DNA of 64,000 bases from Xanthoparmelia taractica (GCA_033085395.1 JANQBS010000197.1:1-64000); one strand, 5' to 3'. Numbered from the stretch's first letter, positions 25,322 through 37,343 are shown. A program made the numbers and translations. Notes: a model not told the origin generated them from the sequence alone.

Positions 25322-27124
25322 ATGGCCTACCTTGCCGCCACCACCGCAGATGGCGACCCAGAGCGCAGCGATGGCCGTTCAACCAGCCCTAATTCATACC
25401 ATGGTTCGAGGTATGCTTTTACAGCCTTGGTGGCCACTATACGGTGGAAATCGTTAAGCTGACAGGCAGTAGGCCACGGTCTACTCGAGGAAGGAAAGAG
25501 GTGGGCATGATTGGTCAGGCTAGCTGGATCAGCAGTGTTATCAATCTGGTCAACACGAGTATGCGCAGACAGAAGACGTATGGTGAACCGCAGCTTACCT
25601 TGGCACAGTCGTTGGTGCCGGTATCCTCGCCATGCCCTTAGCCCTCTCACGTATGGGAATAATACTCGGTACCATCATAATCCTTTGGGCAGGCCTCACC
25701 GCAGGCTTTGGTCTCTACCTTCAGACCAAATGCGCCAGATACCTAGACCGCGGGTTTTCATCCTTCTTCGCTCTCTCGCAAATCACATACCCGAATGCAG
25801 CCGTCATATTCGACGCGGCCATTGCGATCAAATGTTTTGGTGTTGGAGTTAGCTATCTGATAATCATTGGGGACTTGATGCCAGGTGTAGTCCGAGGTTT
25901 CAATGAAAACGCTGGGGGTGTTGGATTCCTGGTTGACAGGCACTTTTGGGTTACTGGGTTTATGTGGGCATTGCGGACGATCCATACCGGCCCCATTGAA
26001 CCACGGCTAATCGATTCGAACGCAGGCTTGTTGTTATACCCCTATCATTCCTGCGGCGTCTGGACTCTCTTAAATATACGAGTGTGGTGGCGTTGATATC
26101 AATTGGGTATCTGGTTATACTGGTTATCGCCCATTTCATCAAAGGGGACACCAAGCAGGATAGAGGTGATATTAGAGTTGTCCAACCGGCTAGCACAGTC
26201 GCCGTTTTGAGCAGCTTTCCTGTCATTGTCTTTGCATACACATGTCATCAAAACGTGCGTCCACAAGCCTTTCACGTCCGTGCCATGAACTGACAACTCA
26301 CTCAGATGTTCTCGATCCTGAATGAGATAGGCAATAATTCACAATTCAGAACCACCACCGTGGTCTTTGCTAGCATAGGCGTTTCGGCTTTCCTCTACGT
26401 ACTTGTTGCTATTACTGGGTATCTCTCCTTTGGCAATGCAGTGGGAGGCAATGTCGTAGCAATGTGTAAGACCCCATTCCCTTCTTGTTCCCATACTCGG
26501 GTAGCTTAAAAATTGACAGACCTACCGTCGATCTCCTCGACTATCGGCAAGGCGGCCATTGTCATTCTTGTCATGTTCTCCTACCCTCTCCAAGTCCACC
26601 CGTGCAGAGCATCCGTCGACGCAGTATTGAAATGGCGGCCGAGGAGGAGTGCCGACTCCGCAAACAACTCTCCTTCCAGATCCGGTCTCCTGCAGCCGCC
26701 TGCGAAACCGTCCATCAAGCCCAAAGGCGATGGGATAGGCGAAACACGATTTGCCGCCATTACCACGGCTATCATTGTCCTCAGTTACATAGTGGCTATG
26801 ACTGTCTCATCACTTGAGAAGGTGCTGGCCTATGTGGGAAGCACTGGAAGTACGAGCATCAGTTTCATCCTTCCTGGATTATTCTACTATAAGATATCCT
26901 CACCTGAGTCACCACATCATCAAAAGCTGATGAAGGCAGACGACGATGAGGACGATGGGTCTGGTAGTGAGGATGAAGGTCTCCTTGGCGGAAGTAAGTT
27001 GAAGAACGGTCTATGGCGGAGGAAGTTGTTACGGCGGCTTAGTCTTGCGCTTGCGATTTATGGGTTCGTCGTCATGATCACTTGTCTGATCACGAACACG
27101 GTGTTCGTTGTTGCGCCTCACTGA
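25322..27124 (+). CDS. AAAP-family amino acid transporter (AVT5/6-like)
   Basis: A 508-residue multi-pass membrane protein of the amino acid/auxin permease family (Aa_trans). Fungal members with this layout export or exchange neutral amino acids across the vacuolar membrane. Exons: 25,322-25,410, 25,470-25,558, 25,609-25,963, 26,026-26,254, 26,306-26,465, 26,520-27,124. All five introns are 50-62 nt GT-AG and the joined frame is open throughout. The hallmark start of TM1 is visible: A-S-W-I-S-S-V-I-N-L-V-N-T, spliced to I-V-G-A-G-I-L-A-M-P. About eleven hydrophobic segments follow, with F-A-Y-T-C-H-Q-N across exons 4/5. A loop of about 60 Ser/Lys-rich residues sits in exon 6, and an acidic D/E-rich loop precedes the last TM pair. 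The substrate cannot be read from sequence. Convergent with bS16m. Confidence 0.9.
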
Positions 27125-27389
27125 GAGCAAAGAGGTCTGGATTCATAGCCATATCATTTTGCAAATATACTTAGTATACCCCTATATCCTACACTTCCTT
27201 TTGTGGGTTCTCCTTTGAATCCACAGACTTATCTACACAAGACCGTATGACCCACTTCTCCTCCCAGCTCAATAACCGAAGTAATGCAGAGCGAGCGGCC
27301 TAGACTTGCCAATGCCCCTAACCCCAGAGCGTCGTCTTATGCATTCCCTCTTGACCTGATCCAACCCCTCTTCCATCCATCGCCTAATG

Positions 27390-28105
27390 TTATCGTCTCT
27401 GGCGGGCATCCGCAACCTCTTTACTCCGCGCCGCCCTCTGCGCCGCCTCCGTCTGCTGCATCTTCTGTATACTGTATTTCGGCTCCATTAAACCAATCTG
27501 TCCCATTGGTCAGCGATATTGTCTTCACTCCGTCCATAACCACCCTTGTCCGCTCCCCATCTCTCCCCTTCCTCTACCTAACACTGATCATCACCTCTTT
27601 TTTCGTCTGCCCTTTCCTTCCCTTTCCTTCCCTTCCACCTCTTACGTCGTCTCTCCCTCCCTCCCTCCCTCCCTGCTCTTCCCTCCTTCCAACCAAACCC
27701 CAACCTATGTATACATAACAAAAAACGACCAAAACACACACACGTACCATACTCAACAGCCTCCACGCCGGCTCGCTCGGCTGCGCCCCGACACCCAACC
27801 AGTACTTCGCCCGCGATATATCCAGCTTGATGTCCTTGAACGGCTTGCCGTCGCCTTCGCCCACGGGCGGCGGTTTGGGAATCGGATCATAGGTGCCGAG
27901 GACTTCGAGGGGTTTCGAGTTGCGGGCGGTTCTGTTGGGAGGGTGTTTGTTAGCGTTGGCGGTTTTTGGGGGGGAAAGGGGGGGATGCTGAGGGAAGAAG
28001 GGAGGGAAGGGAGGGAAGAGAGGCGCACCGGGCTTGCGCAACGACGATGTTGTAGAAGGGCGCGTTGCGTTTGCCGAAGCGGGCGAGGCGGATTTTGAGG
28101 ACCAT
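27390..28105 (-). CDS. MRPS16: Mitochondrial small-subunit ribosomal protein bS16m
   Basis: This encodes the mitochondrial homologue of bacterial S16, a structural protein of the mitoribosome small subunit. Exons on the minus strand are 28,105-28,029, 27,931-27,748 and 27,497-27,390, with introns of 97 and 250 nt. The joined frame gives 122 residues. The N-terminus M-V-L-K-I-R-L-A-R-F-G-K-R-N-A-P-F-Y-N-I-V-V is diagnostic for the family, followed by R-T-A-R-N-S-K-P-L-E-V-L-G-T-Y-D-P and, after splicing, S-M-I-G-L-M-E-P-K. The C-terminal tail is Gln/Arg-rich. Intron 2 contains a strand-asymmetric TCCC-rich tract (27,640-27,680 on the plus strand). Small open frames on the plus strand here are shadows. 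Confidence 0.92.
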
Positions 28106-29183
28106 TGCTCGTTTGAGGGGGAGGGGGAGGGTGGATGGTGGTTAAAGGTTGTGCGTTGCGGAGTTGTTTGGTAGGGCTGAAGTTGTTTCTTTCACGCGCC
28201 TAAACCGGCGTTGGGGGTTCACAGTCTCGTGTTAAATATGGTACTCGTACTCCGTACCTGCGATCGGCTTTGGAGGAGTCATAATTCTTATAGATCCTGT
28301 ATCATCTATTTATTTCGTTCATTGATCAACATCTATCTTCAAGCTTTCATTACAGTTGAGCCTTACGACAGAGATTCAGTTTACCTCTGTTGCTCCTTTT
28401 CGCTTGTCTTGCGTGTCAACGACCTATACGACCCTGGTAGGGTGACAAAGGATTTGGAGGCCAGCCGAACATGAGAGCTACTTGGCTCCTCATCCAATAG
28501 ACCGTATAGTTAACAGAACATCGGCCGTGCGGCTATTCACTTTCCTCAGCCTACCGATAATCCTGGCCATGACACCATGTCACATTGAATAGTCTTACCG
28601 GGGCTCCCATTATTCAGCTCAGTAATGATCTCTCCGAGGATACTAGCTATGTTTCACCATGTCTCTGCATACCCAGTCCGAGAATGCAACAGCAATTACT
28701 CCGGTCTTCCTCTGCAAACCCGAGACCACCTGAAAAGGTCATTAAGAATAACTTTCGATGCCTCCTGCAAAGCCTCTCCTGGGCCTTGTAACTCTTGGAT
28801 ACGCTGCTTGGTCTCAATAAACTGAATCCTTCATCCTAGCCGTCATCTTCGGCTCGCGACCAGGTCAAGCTGAGGTTCAAATGCCTGAATGCCGGCAATG
28901 CGCACGTGTCGAAAGGGCGACGTTGAGCGGATAGCCAATCTAATCCACACGATCAGAGCAGCTGACGGCTTGTGGGCGAAGATCGGCCTCGTCCATCGCA
29001 AATGTCTCTCATAAGGGCACAGGTGCGAGATCGCATCCACAACTAATCACAGCTCAGCGGGGCGTCTTGGCTATATTCCTACCATCGCCACCGTCTTAGC
29101 GCTCTCGACATATCAGCGGCTACACAGAGATCGGTAAATCATCTTGACCGGGTCCACAACCAGCTCCGCTTCCGCGGCTGCTT
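28106..29183. other. Intergenic, no supported gene
   Basis: About 1.1 kb upstream of bS16m and downstream of the GT90 gene. Short frames at 28,211, 28,585 and 28,843 change register and show no family motif. No repeats or RNA genes seen. Confidence 0.5.
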
Positions 29184-31037
29184 TCAGCTCTTGCCTCGCC
29201 CCTTTCGATTCCAAGGACATTCGCCCGTCCGATCCCTCTCCTCCCCATATAACCTCGCATACTCCAGCAGGATCCTAAACTTAGCAACTCTCATATCGAC
29301 AACCCTCCACACTTTACCTACCCATTCCCTTCCCGCTTCTGCAATCTCTTTGCCAATCACCTGCCCTTCTGGGGTCTCTGCTAGAAACCTTAGAGTCTCG
29401 GGCAACTCTTTCATGCCCAAGGTAATGGGTACGTAGTGCACCCATGGTTCTAGGAAATCAGTATGCCATTCCTAAACGGGAAATCTGTCAGCCAAAGAGG
29501 GAAACACTGATAGATAATGGGCAAGAATTACCTGGAACATGGTCATCTTGAATACCAGACTCCTCGAACTGAGAAAGCGACGAAATCGTTCAGTAAGAGC
29601 ATGTCCATCAACGTCCATCACGAATTGGTTGGCGTAAGCCTCCGTGGGAGGCTCTTTCTCCTTCCAAACAAGACCGTTCTCCGGATTTTTCATCTCCTTG
29701 CAAATCACTTCATCGCACATTTCTTAAGCTATAAACTTCACATCGACATACTCCGATAGACTGCTCATAGTCTCGTTATGCGCTTTCCAACGACCAGACT
29801 TTTCTTCGTGACGCATGAGAGAGACGGGCAGGCTTGCGTTGTTCATCTCCTTGACGAAACGAACTCGCTGCATATTCTTCCAATTGCTATCTTGATAGTA
29901 TCCATCAAAGGATGTTCCGGCCCAGTAGAGGTGACTCTTTTTCTTCTCCCAGGGCATATCCTCGTCCGGGTTGTATTCCTTGTAAAAACCTTCGGTAAGT
30001 TGACTGTCATAGTCCACCGCGGGTAGAAGTAGGTCTTGGAATGAGGATGCTTTAGACCTTGAGAAGACCGGTACGAGGGAATTGGTTAGGACGAAACCAT
30101 CAGGTGAGGTGAACATGCGGTGTATGGAAGCCGCATCGATCTCCTCGCAGATATCTTTGGCGCGGGTAATGTTCTGAATGAATAGGGGCCCGTCGCTGTG
30201 ATCAGCGCTTTGATCCGGCTCTGATGCTTTACGTGAACGGCTTGAGGAGTTCAGGGGACATGATTCGATCACACGGTTCCAAGTCCTGTGCCTGCGGAGC
30301 GAATCGAAATAAATTAGTCCAGGATCGTGCATTGCTGTTGGCTCTTTTGGCTTGTCCGCCTCAACTTTCTGTGGGGCCGGGCATCCTTCCAAACTTCTTT
30401 CTAGCTCGTCATGTGGGACCACCACCTCGGGCTCGTCATGCGAGTTGAAAGCGATGTCCAGATCGGGAAGGTAGTCTACGTAATGCTCGATCCAATCCTT
30501 GAGAACCCGAGAATGCCAGGGAGCATACATATTACCATTGTAAGTGAGTGAGACCTTCTTGTCTTTGAGATGAACCCCAATTATAGGCGTTTTCCCTACA
30601 CGCGGAAAAATCGCTTTCCGTACCCTGGCCCGGATCTCTTTGCCCGATACGCCCCAAAAGGGTTCGAATGCTGCCATGACGGTCTCGTACTCGTCAATGA
30701 TTGAGACATTCGCGTCTACGGCAGCTTTGTACCAGTTGTCGAATCCTGGTGGAGGTTCCCTGCTGTATCTTCTTCTATACTCGATGATGGCCTCCTCTAG
30801 GGTCTTGGATTGTCTCTTGAGCATGTCAGCATGCTTCACCTTAGCCTTTTCGACAAGCAACTCGATCGGATGCTGTTTGCTGCCTGTAAGACCGAAGAGT
30901 CCATTGTGTTTCGACGGTGCTGACCCCGCGGTTTCCAGTAAGAACGGAGCGGCGGAGAGTTTCACATAAGAGAAATACAGTATACTTATGATGCCAAAGA
31001 CTATAAATAGCTTTGAGCAAAGCGATATGGATTTCAT
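29184..31037 (-). pseudogene. GT90 (CAP10-type) glycosyltransferase with an in-frame stop
   Basis: Members of GT90 are Golgi type II membrane enzymes, including CAP10-type xylosyltransferases of capsule and wall glycans. A signal anchor is at residues 8-28, a long stem follows, then L-P-D-L-D-I-A-F-N-S-H-D-E-P and Y-W-A-G-T-S-F-D-G, typical of the family. Exon 1 is 31,037-29,532 and exon 2 is 29,471-29,184 (intron 60 nt), continuing E-W-H-T-D-F-L-E-P-W-V-H-Y-V-P. After V-D-V-K-F-I-A a TAA stop (29,726-29,724) interrupts the conserved core; the same frame resumes at once with E-M-C-D-E-V-I-C-K-E-M, so alignment to the family continues and no plausible intron removes it. The total would be about 596 residues. 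CAA-to-TAA at a CpA site would explain it. A sequencing error or readthrough remains possible. Confidence 0.8.
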
Positions 31038-32943
31038 GCCGACAGCGCGTTGAAGCAGGCAATGCGAGGAATAACTGGAATCTCGTCAGGACAGAAAGGG
31101 GTTTGGAAAAGCGCTGAGGATGGAATCGGGGAATAGTTCGGTAGGTTTCGAGTTACCGAGTGTTTCAGGTTGATATCTAGGACAGGCACTAAAGGAAAAC
31201 TAGGAGTTCTAAACCTAGCTTAGAGCCTTAAGTATACTGTAGAGAGTGGTCAATACGGGTACGCTACTTTAGAGTATTAACTCTAAGGTATATCTGGCGA
31301 GTTCGAACGAAGACGTGTGCAGGGTACGCTATTTCCCTTTGACGACATGTGCTATAACCATTGGGCACATATGGGTAAGACACTACGCTAGGTATGTATC
31401 ACTCGCAGGGAACGGTGATAATTCGAGGCCGCACTCAGCAGGCCGGCCGTATTGTTGGAATCTCTGATCCTGCTGTTCTGTAGACTTAAGATAATCGCGG
31501 CGTTTAACATTGGGACGTGCAGGGCCTAAAGGAAGGTACATGGGAGGTCTACCCTAATCCTGAACAACAGTAAGTACTACATACTACATTGTCTTATATC
31601 AAGATATGAAACTGCATACGATCTCAGAAAGGTTGATGGAACTATTTTTGCTTTGCCACAACAAGAAAACATGAATTACTCGATGTCCCGCATGTTGAGC
31701 TAAAAGGGTTGAGGTGGAGAGGATGTGGTAAAGAGCCGGCTGAGCCCCGGGTTTTACAGCTGACTGTTGGTCTTCTCATGAATAGGCCATTAGCAGGCCT
31801 AATCGGCCACAAGACGTCTCCCGGCGTTAGAAGACTGCGACGCGTAAGCGGCATAGGCCTGGAGTGATACTATACAGCTAACTATATACAGGTGTGGAAG
31901 GTGGAACAAAAGAATGCTATGGGTCTGGAGGGATACCAATACATATTTAGTTCCCTCATGACGCGTGCCTCACTGCTATGCGCATCTATATGGAACGGCG
32001 GCTAGATCAGAAAGACCGACTTCCAACTAACCAACCGTCCGACTCCCTCGTACGGCCGTACCAAATCTAATCAACGTACGAGCCAAAAAACCCCCTAGTT
32101 TTACGGGATCCCTGGATGTTTATGTTGGAGATTCTTTGCTTGGCCCATATGCGGAAAAGGATTTCAATCCATGGAATACAAAGCTGCAGAATGTAGGATA
32201 CCTCCCAGGCCTTCAGCATCTCCAGTAGCTTAGTAAACTCCAGCTGAATGGTCCGATCTTTTCAGTTGGGCAGAGGCAATGGTGCTTTGCATGTTTGTCG
32301 AAATTTCGTCGTATATCACTACTTAAGCTAGTCTCTTTGTCCATGGTGGACGCCCTGGGGCGCCTCTACAGGATGCAGAGATAGTATTACTTATGCAGTG
32401 ATCCTGTCAACCTAGACTTTCCTCTGTCACATGAAGGAACATCCGGTATGGTGTAGGGCTGAGACTTTCACTCCGCCCGCCCGGCGCCGAAGGTTTAGGT
32501 AAGCAAGAAGTCAAAATTAGACAGAGCCTCCGACCTCTATGTCCTAATCATTTTCAAAGCAAGTGTAAGAGCCTTAAGACTGCCCTTTGAAAAGGTCCGC
32601 ATCTTTGGATATTCCTTCAACACCACCAAAGCTGATAATATCTCCTACACTTGCTCAATCCTTAATTAATTCGCCTCATCGGCTATTTCTTCCACATAAC
32701 AGTAAGCAGCAAAACAAGACCGTACTTTCAAAATACTGGACGACCTTCACACGGCATACTCTGGCTAGACCTGAGGTCTACAAAATCAAAGCGTGGGTAA
32801 CACCACTGCTTGCAAGCAGATCAATGTTGTGCTGAAATAAGCCTCCAGGCAATCGTATTTACATTCCGTTCTCATAGGTCCGTGATTCTGTGTCCCCGGA
32901 ATAGCCAAGACATTTCCCTTCGTATATATCTTGTCTTAGTGCC
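31038..32943. other. Intergenic, divergent promoter region
   Basis: About 1.9 kb between the minus-strand GT90 gene and the plus-strand F-box-like gene. Short frames (31,642; 32,587; 32,810) lack support. The phrase AGAGCCTTAAG occurs near both 31,218 and 32,568; otherwise I see no repeat, RNA gene or conserved frame. Confidence 0.45.
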
Positions 32944-33507
32944 ATGTCTGCAACAACCATCTCCACCATTCTGGAAGAGCTCCGACAAGAAATCACAAGC
33001 TACCTCAACTACGGCGATGCTTGGTCGCTGAAACAGACCTCCACCCTCTTCTATCACGTCGTCGAGATTCCAACCATCAAAAGCTTCCTAGCTTGCCCGT
33101 ACGGACCTTCTTTAGCCATGCTCGAGGAATGGGAAATCATACCGCTAGGCCATGAAGCATGCCACTACTGTCGCCGCCTCCTGCCGAAAGAATGTTTTAG
33201 CCGCATCCAACGCCATCTAACGGCAGCCAGACAGCACTCACTCTCGTTTGACTACGCAACTTGGAATTCAAAGATTCACTACTGTCTCGAGTGCGGCGTC
33301 AAGGAGCACCAATATCCACCGGGTAAGAGGATCTACATTGGCTTCGGTGGTACTGGAAGTGGAAACGAAGCCGTCATGCCTTGCAAGCAGTGCGGTACGC
33401 TGGTAGACTATCATTCGCGGGACCTCAGATTGTGCCCTAAGTGTACTGGACATATTCGAGCCGATGAATTTGAATTTTCTGTGGAACGACGAAGTCATGG
33501 AGCCTGA
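32944..33507 (+). CDS. F-box-like protein with CxxC pairs
   Basis: A 187-residue single-exon frame. Residues about 9-45 (I-L-E-E-L-R-Q-E-I, then G-D-A-W-S-L-K-Q-T-S-T-L-F) fit a short F-box, the Skp1-binding module of SCF ubiquitin ligases; here the usual Leu-Pro start is replaced by Leu-Glu. After it come C-H-Y-C, C-L-E-C, C-K-Q-C and C-P-K-C pairs, suggesting one or two zinc-binding sites. Many Pezizomycotina genomes carry large families of such short F-box proteins with Cys-rich tails, usually without known substrates. The tail is hydrophilic and ends at 33,507 without a recognisable domain. Confidence 0.65.
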   Translation: MSATTISTILEELRQEITSYLNYGDAWSLKQTSTLFYHVVEIPTIKSFLACPYGPSLAMLEEWEIIPLGHEACHYCRRLLPKECFSRIQRHLTAARQHSLSFDYATWNSKIHYCLECGVKEHQYPPGKRIYIGFGGTGSGNEAVMPCKQCGTLVDYHSRDLRLCPKCTGHIRADEFEFSVERRSHGA

Positions 33508-34332
33508 GAGTAAGGCTTATGCGAATGCTGGACCGGGATCTTTGCTGGGTATGAGAGGCGAGCGCCTGCTCTCCCAGAAATCCCAGACTGAGAATTAAGA
33601 TTGCAAGATAAGAATAACAGGGACTGAAGTGGTAAGAGGTATTTGGCATCAACAGCGAGGTGTCTACCAGCGAGAATACGACTTGCAGGCAGACACTGTT
33701 GCTTGTATTGTCATTCGATTTTTTTTTCTTTCGAGTGAGTGACTCTACTTGTGATGCTATCAGCATGGGATAATTGCATCGGGTTTACACTTGTACGGAG
33801 AAACGGTAAGCATCTCAGTGGCGGATGTAGCGTGAGCCAAAGCTCTCTTCGGCGTCACCTCAACGCTATTTTGATTAATACTTTGGACTAAAGCGCCTGC
33901 GTTCTATGGCCTTCAAGTGCTTAAAACAGCAGGATGGCTGTAAATCAGTAGCAGTGGTGCCACATGAGATGAAATCGTTATCAGCTTCTCCATTGCAGGG
34001 TTCAAGAATATAACCATACAACCTGCAGGGTTGTAAATTAGATATAAATACCCCCGCTACATCTTACTTGACCATGCGCACCTCTAACCTTCTAAACGGC
34101 GGTTCTGTGAGGCGAGAAGAGCAGTGTCATTCTCGAGACTCCTCAAAAGAAGTTATTCGCCGGGCGCAATGGTCGACTAGACTTTGTGCAGCATATAACT
34201 GTGGTACGTGGGTATGATTAGTCAGCAGCACTTGGAAAATTGGTGAAAGGCATGTCGTCATCGTCCGCCTCTGTTTTCCTTCCCCTCTGATACTCGACGT
34301 CTACAAATTAGGTACTAGGATAATCTTTAGCG
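33508..34332. other. Intergenic, no supported gene
   Basis: About 0.8 kb between two plus-strand genes. No consistent frame, repeat or RNA gene seen. It includes a T9 run near 33,720. Confidence 0.45.
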
Positions 34333-35335
34333 ATGGCCCTCAGAGTATGGCCTGCGTCTATAATCTCAATAACGAGCTAACGCTGATCACTAGACTCTCA
34401 ATGCCAAAAATGCGGTAGCATTGGACAAAGACCTTATGAGCATCGGAGCCTTCTCCCTTGATCAATTGATGGAATTGGCGGGGCTTTCGGTCTCTCAAGC
34501 TGGTCCGTAAACAGCTGATATCTGAGGCCGGCCGTCTAATGCCTGCACTTAGTCTACCGCGTCCATCCACCAAGCAAAGGAAGGAAGATTTTGGTGGCAT
34601 GTGGACCCGGCAACAACGGTAAAGACCTATCTGCCATAGCGCTCTTATCTCAACTCACAGATTGCAGGCGGTGATGGACTCGTTGCCGCTCGCCATCTCT
34701 GGCACTACGGATACCAACCGACTGTCTTTTATCCCAAGCAAAGCAATAATGACCTCTACCAACGTCTGGCTACGCAGCTAAAAAATCTGAACGTGCCGTT
34801 CACTGAGGACTTTAATGGATCTTTGAAGACTACAGATCACGTTGTGGACGCCATCTTCGGTATTGTCACCAAAATTGTAACTTCCAGTCCCAAACTCACG
34901 TTGCGCAGGTTTTAGCTTTTCAGGCGAGGTGCGAGACCCTTTCAAGGATCCGATCATTGCTATGGAGACCAGTAAAGTCCCCGTATTAGCTGTCGACGCA
35001 CCATCCTCATGGAGCATCGAAGATGGTCCTCCAGCATCAGGCCCAGGTGCCAAGTTTCATCCAGCGACTCTGATCAGTCTGACTGCACCAAAGCCGCTTG
35101 TCAAGCATTTCACTGGTACACATTTCGTGGGTGGAAGGTAATCTCCTGGCTCCTCCAGTATCACTTTTTTCGTATCACAGGCTCATCTGATAGGTTCATA
35201 CCGCAATCTGTTGCAGAGAAGTATGATATAGATATACCGGATTATCAAGGCGTGGATCAGATAGTCGAGGTCAGCGGTACCAGTACGGAGTCGAAGAAGG
35301 AAAAGGTTGTGGGCCTCGCAGAACGGCAAGGGTAG
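34333..35335 (+). CDS. NNR1: NAD(P)H-hydrate epimerase (YjeF_N domain)
   Basis: This enzyme interconverts the R and S forms of damaged NAD(P)H hydrate so that the S-specific dehydratase can repair them. Exons: 34,333-34,344, 34,394-34,502, 34,553-34,618, 34,668-34,859, 34,909-35,137, 35,194-35,335, with five GT-AG introns of 49-56 nt. The 249-residue product is full length for the family. It shows S-L-D-Q-L-M-E-L-A-G-L-S-V near residues 25-37, the nucleotide-binding G-P-G-N-N-G-G-D-G at 58-66, V-V-D-A-I-F-G-F-S-F-S-G with the catalytic Asp, and a C-terminal G-G-R-F-I-P. Exon 1 encodes only four residues (M-A-L-R), as is usual for fungal members. No mitochondrial targeting peptide is evident in this model. 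Confidence 0.92.
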
Positions 35336-35690
35336 GTTGACGAAAGGTACTATATTCAGTTCGAATCATCTTCCGAGGTGATAAACATTACATTCTGATA
35401 TGCTTTGAAGATATCGCCTATGAGGTTAGTAGAACTGAAATCGGTCATGGCTCTTTTGTTATCTACGTCTTGTCTTCACGAAAAGTCAATTACTGGTGAG
35501 GACCTTCCTTTTGCGGGCTAGCGGATGTACACAAAAGCGGAGTTTTGGTCGTTCGGCCTCGTTAGACCTTCGCTATCGACTTATTGTCAAATTTTGCCAA
35601 AAGCCGCTGAATTAAACGTCCTATATTCTATAGCATTTCATGATGCCGTTATTGCTTTGTACTCATAGCAGCAATTGATAGTACTTGAAT
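35336..35690. other. Short intergenic spacer and amidase promoter
   Basis: 355 bp between two plus-strand genes. No open frame or repeat of note. Confidence 0.5.
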
Positions 35691-37343
35691 ATGCATCGCA
35701 TAGATGTAGCTTTGACATTTTGTGTATACTTCGCCCTGTTATTTGGCATCGCGATTGCTCAAATCGAGAGCTACGACGTACGCGAATCTACGATCGAAGG
35801 AGTACACAACGCGCTTTACAACGACCTCACGTCCTGTCGCAGCATTGTCGAGTCGTTCATCGCCCGCATTCAGGCATACAACCCCGCCATAAATGCCATC
35901 ATCACACTTAATCCAAATGCATTATCAATCGCCGACGAGTACGATGACCTTTTAGCTGCTGGAAATGCAACCAAAGCACTATTCTGCATTCCGGTGCTCG
36001 TGAAGGACAATTACGATACCTTAGACATGAAGACAACGGGCGGATGTCTCGACCTCGCAGACTCCCAACCAACGACTGACGCACCCGTAGTAGCTGCCTT
36101 GAAAAAGGCTGGCGCCATCATCCTAGGTAAAACGAATCTCCACGAACTCGCTCTGGAAGGCTTGACCGTCTCATCACTTGGCGGCCAAACGGTCAATCCC
36201 TATGACCACACTCGGACCCCAGGTGGCAGCTCTGGCGGCACAGGCGCCGCGGTCGCGGCATCTTTTGCCGTGTTTGGCACTGGGACAGACACGGTCAATT
36301 CACTGCGCAGTCCTGCAAGTGCGAACAGCTTGTTCAGTGTCCGACCTACTAGGGGTTTGATATCGCGCGCGGGCATCATCCCTATATCTTTCACGCAAGA
36401 TGCCGTTGGTCCTATTGCTCGGAATGTTCACGACCTTGCTGTCGCTCTCACCGTCATGGCAAGCGTTGGCTATGATTCCAATGACAATGTCACAGCCTTG
36501 ATACCGTCTAGCTCAGTTGGCCAAGACTACTCTGCCGCACTCTATGGCGGCTCTCTCCAAGGCATGCGTTTTGGTCTGGTCGAAGGTTTCTTCAACCGCA
36601 CAGCTAGCAATGAAACCACACCAGTCAACCAGGTCATCGATGACATGACCACAGCACTCACAGCCGCTGGTGCAACCATCGTCCCTATTAGGTCCAAAAT
36701 CTTCAACTCCACAGCGATCTCCAACGCCTTTGACACCCAGCGACTAGAATACCGCCAAGAAATGGACACGTACCTATCCCAAGCTTCCCTCCAGGGCACG
36801 CATCCCACAAGCCTGAACCAACTATACTCCAGCGGCAACTACCTCGTCATACCAAGCCAATACCCCTACGTAAACACCGCGCTCGTGTCCTCAACAGACA
36901 ACGTCACCTACACACCCATCAAACTCGGTATCCAAAACCTGACCCTCGCCCTCGAAAATACCTTCAAAACCCACTCCCTCGACGCCCTCATCTACCCCGA
37001 ACAAGCCAACCTCGTCGTCAAAATCGGCGCCCGATCTCAGTCCGGTCGCAACGGCATCCTGGCCGCGCTTACGGGCTTCCCCGTCGTGACTGTCCCGGCG
37101 GGGTTTTCACCGAGGAACGCGGACGCGCCGATCGGTGTGCCGGTTGGTATGGAGATTTTGGGCATGCCGTGGTCGGAGGGGAAGTTGCTTAATATTGCGA
37201 GGATGGTTGCGGATGCGAAGAGGGTGAGGCGGATGCCCAGGAGTACGGAGAAGGCTGTGGAGAGCGTGGCGTTGGGGGAGGTGCCGAGGGTTGTGCCGGA
37301 TAGGGGGGGTATAGCTGGGGGTTATCCGATTGGGGTTTTGTAG
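35691..37343 (+). CDS. Secreted amidase-signature hydrolase
   Basis: A 550-residue single-exon protein of the amidase signature family (Ser-cisSer-Lys triad), which hydrolyses C-N bonds of amides. The start at ATG 35,691 gives a signal peptide (residues 1-24, F-C-V-Y-F-A-L-L-F-G-I-A-I-A-Q), so the product is probably secreted. Catalytic Lys105 lies in P-V-L-V-K-D-N-Y-D. The Gly/Ser loop G-G-S-S-G-G is at 178-183. The nucleophile is most likely Ser204 in G-T-D-T-V-N-S-L-R-S-P-A, where most family members have G-G before that Ser. Several N-x-S/T sequons are present. Codon use becomes markedly GC-rich in the last 300 bp. The substrate cannot be predicted. Confidence 0.88.
   Translation: MHRIDVALTFCVYFALLFGIAIAQIESYDVRESTIEGVHNALYNDLTSCRSIVESFIARIQAYNPAINAIITLNPNALSIADEYDDLLAAGNATKALFCIPVLVKDNYDTLDMKTTGGCLDLADSQPTTDAPVVAALKKAGAIILGKTNLHELALEGLTVSSLGGQTVNPYDHTRTPGGSSGGTGAAVAASFAVFGTGTDTVNSLRSPASANSLFSVRPTRGLISRAGIIPISFTQDAVGPIARNVHDLAVALTVMASVGYDSNDNVTALIPSSSVGQDYSAALYGGSLQGMRFGLVEGFFNRTASNETTPVNQVIDDMTTALTAAGATIVPIRSKIFNSTAISNAFDTQRLEYRQEMDTYLSQASLQGTHPTSLNQLYSSGNYLVIPSQYPYVNTALVSSTDNVTYTPIKLGIQNLTLALENTFKTHSLDALIYPEQANLVVKIGARSQSGRNGILAALTGFPVVTVPAGFSPRNADAPIGVPVGMEILGMPWSEGKLLNIARMVADAKRVRRMPRSTEKAVESVALGEVPRVVPDRGGIAGGYPIGVL

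Noticed and set aside
27284..27718. 144-codon plus-strand Pro/Ser-rich frame
   Set aside because: It overlaps exon 3 and intron 2 of bS16m and is low-complexity; the minus-strand gene explains the sequence.
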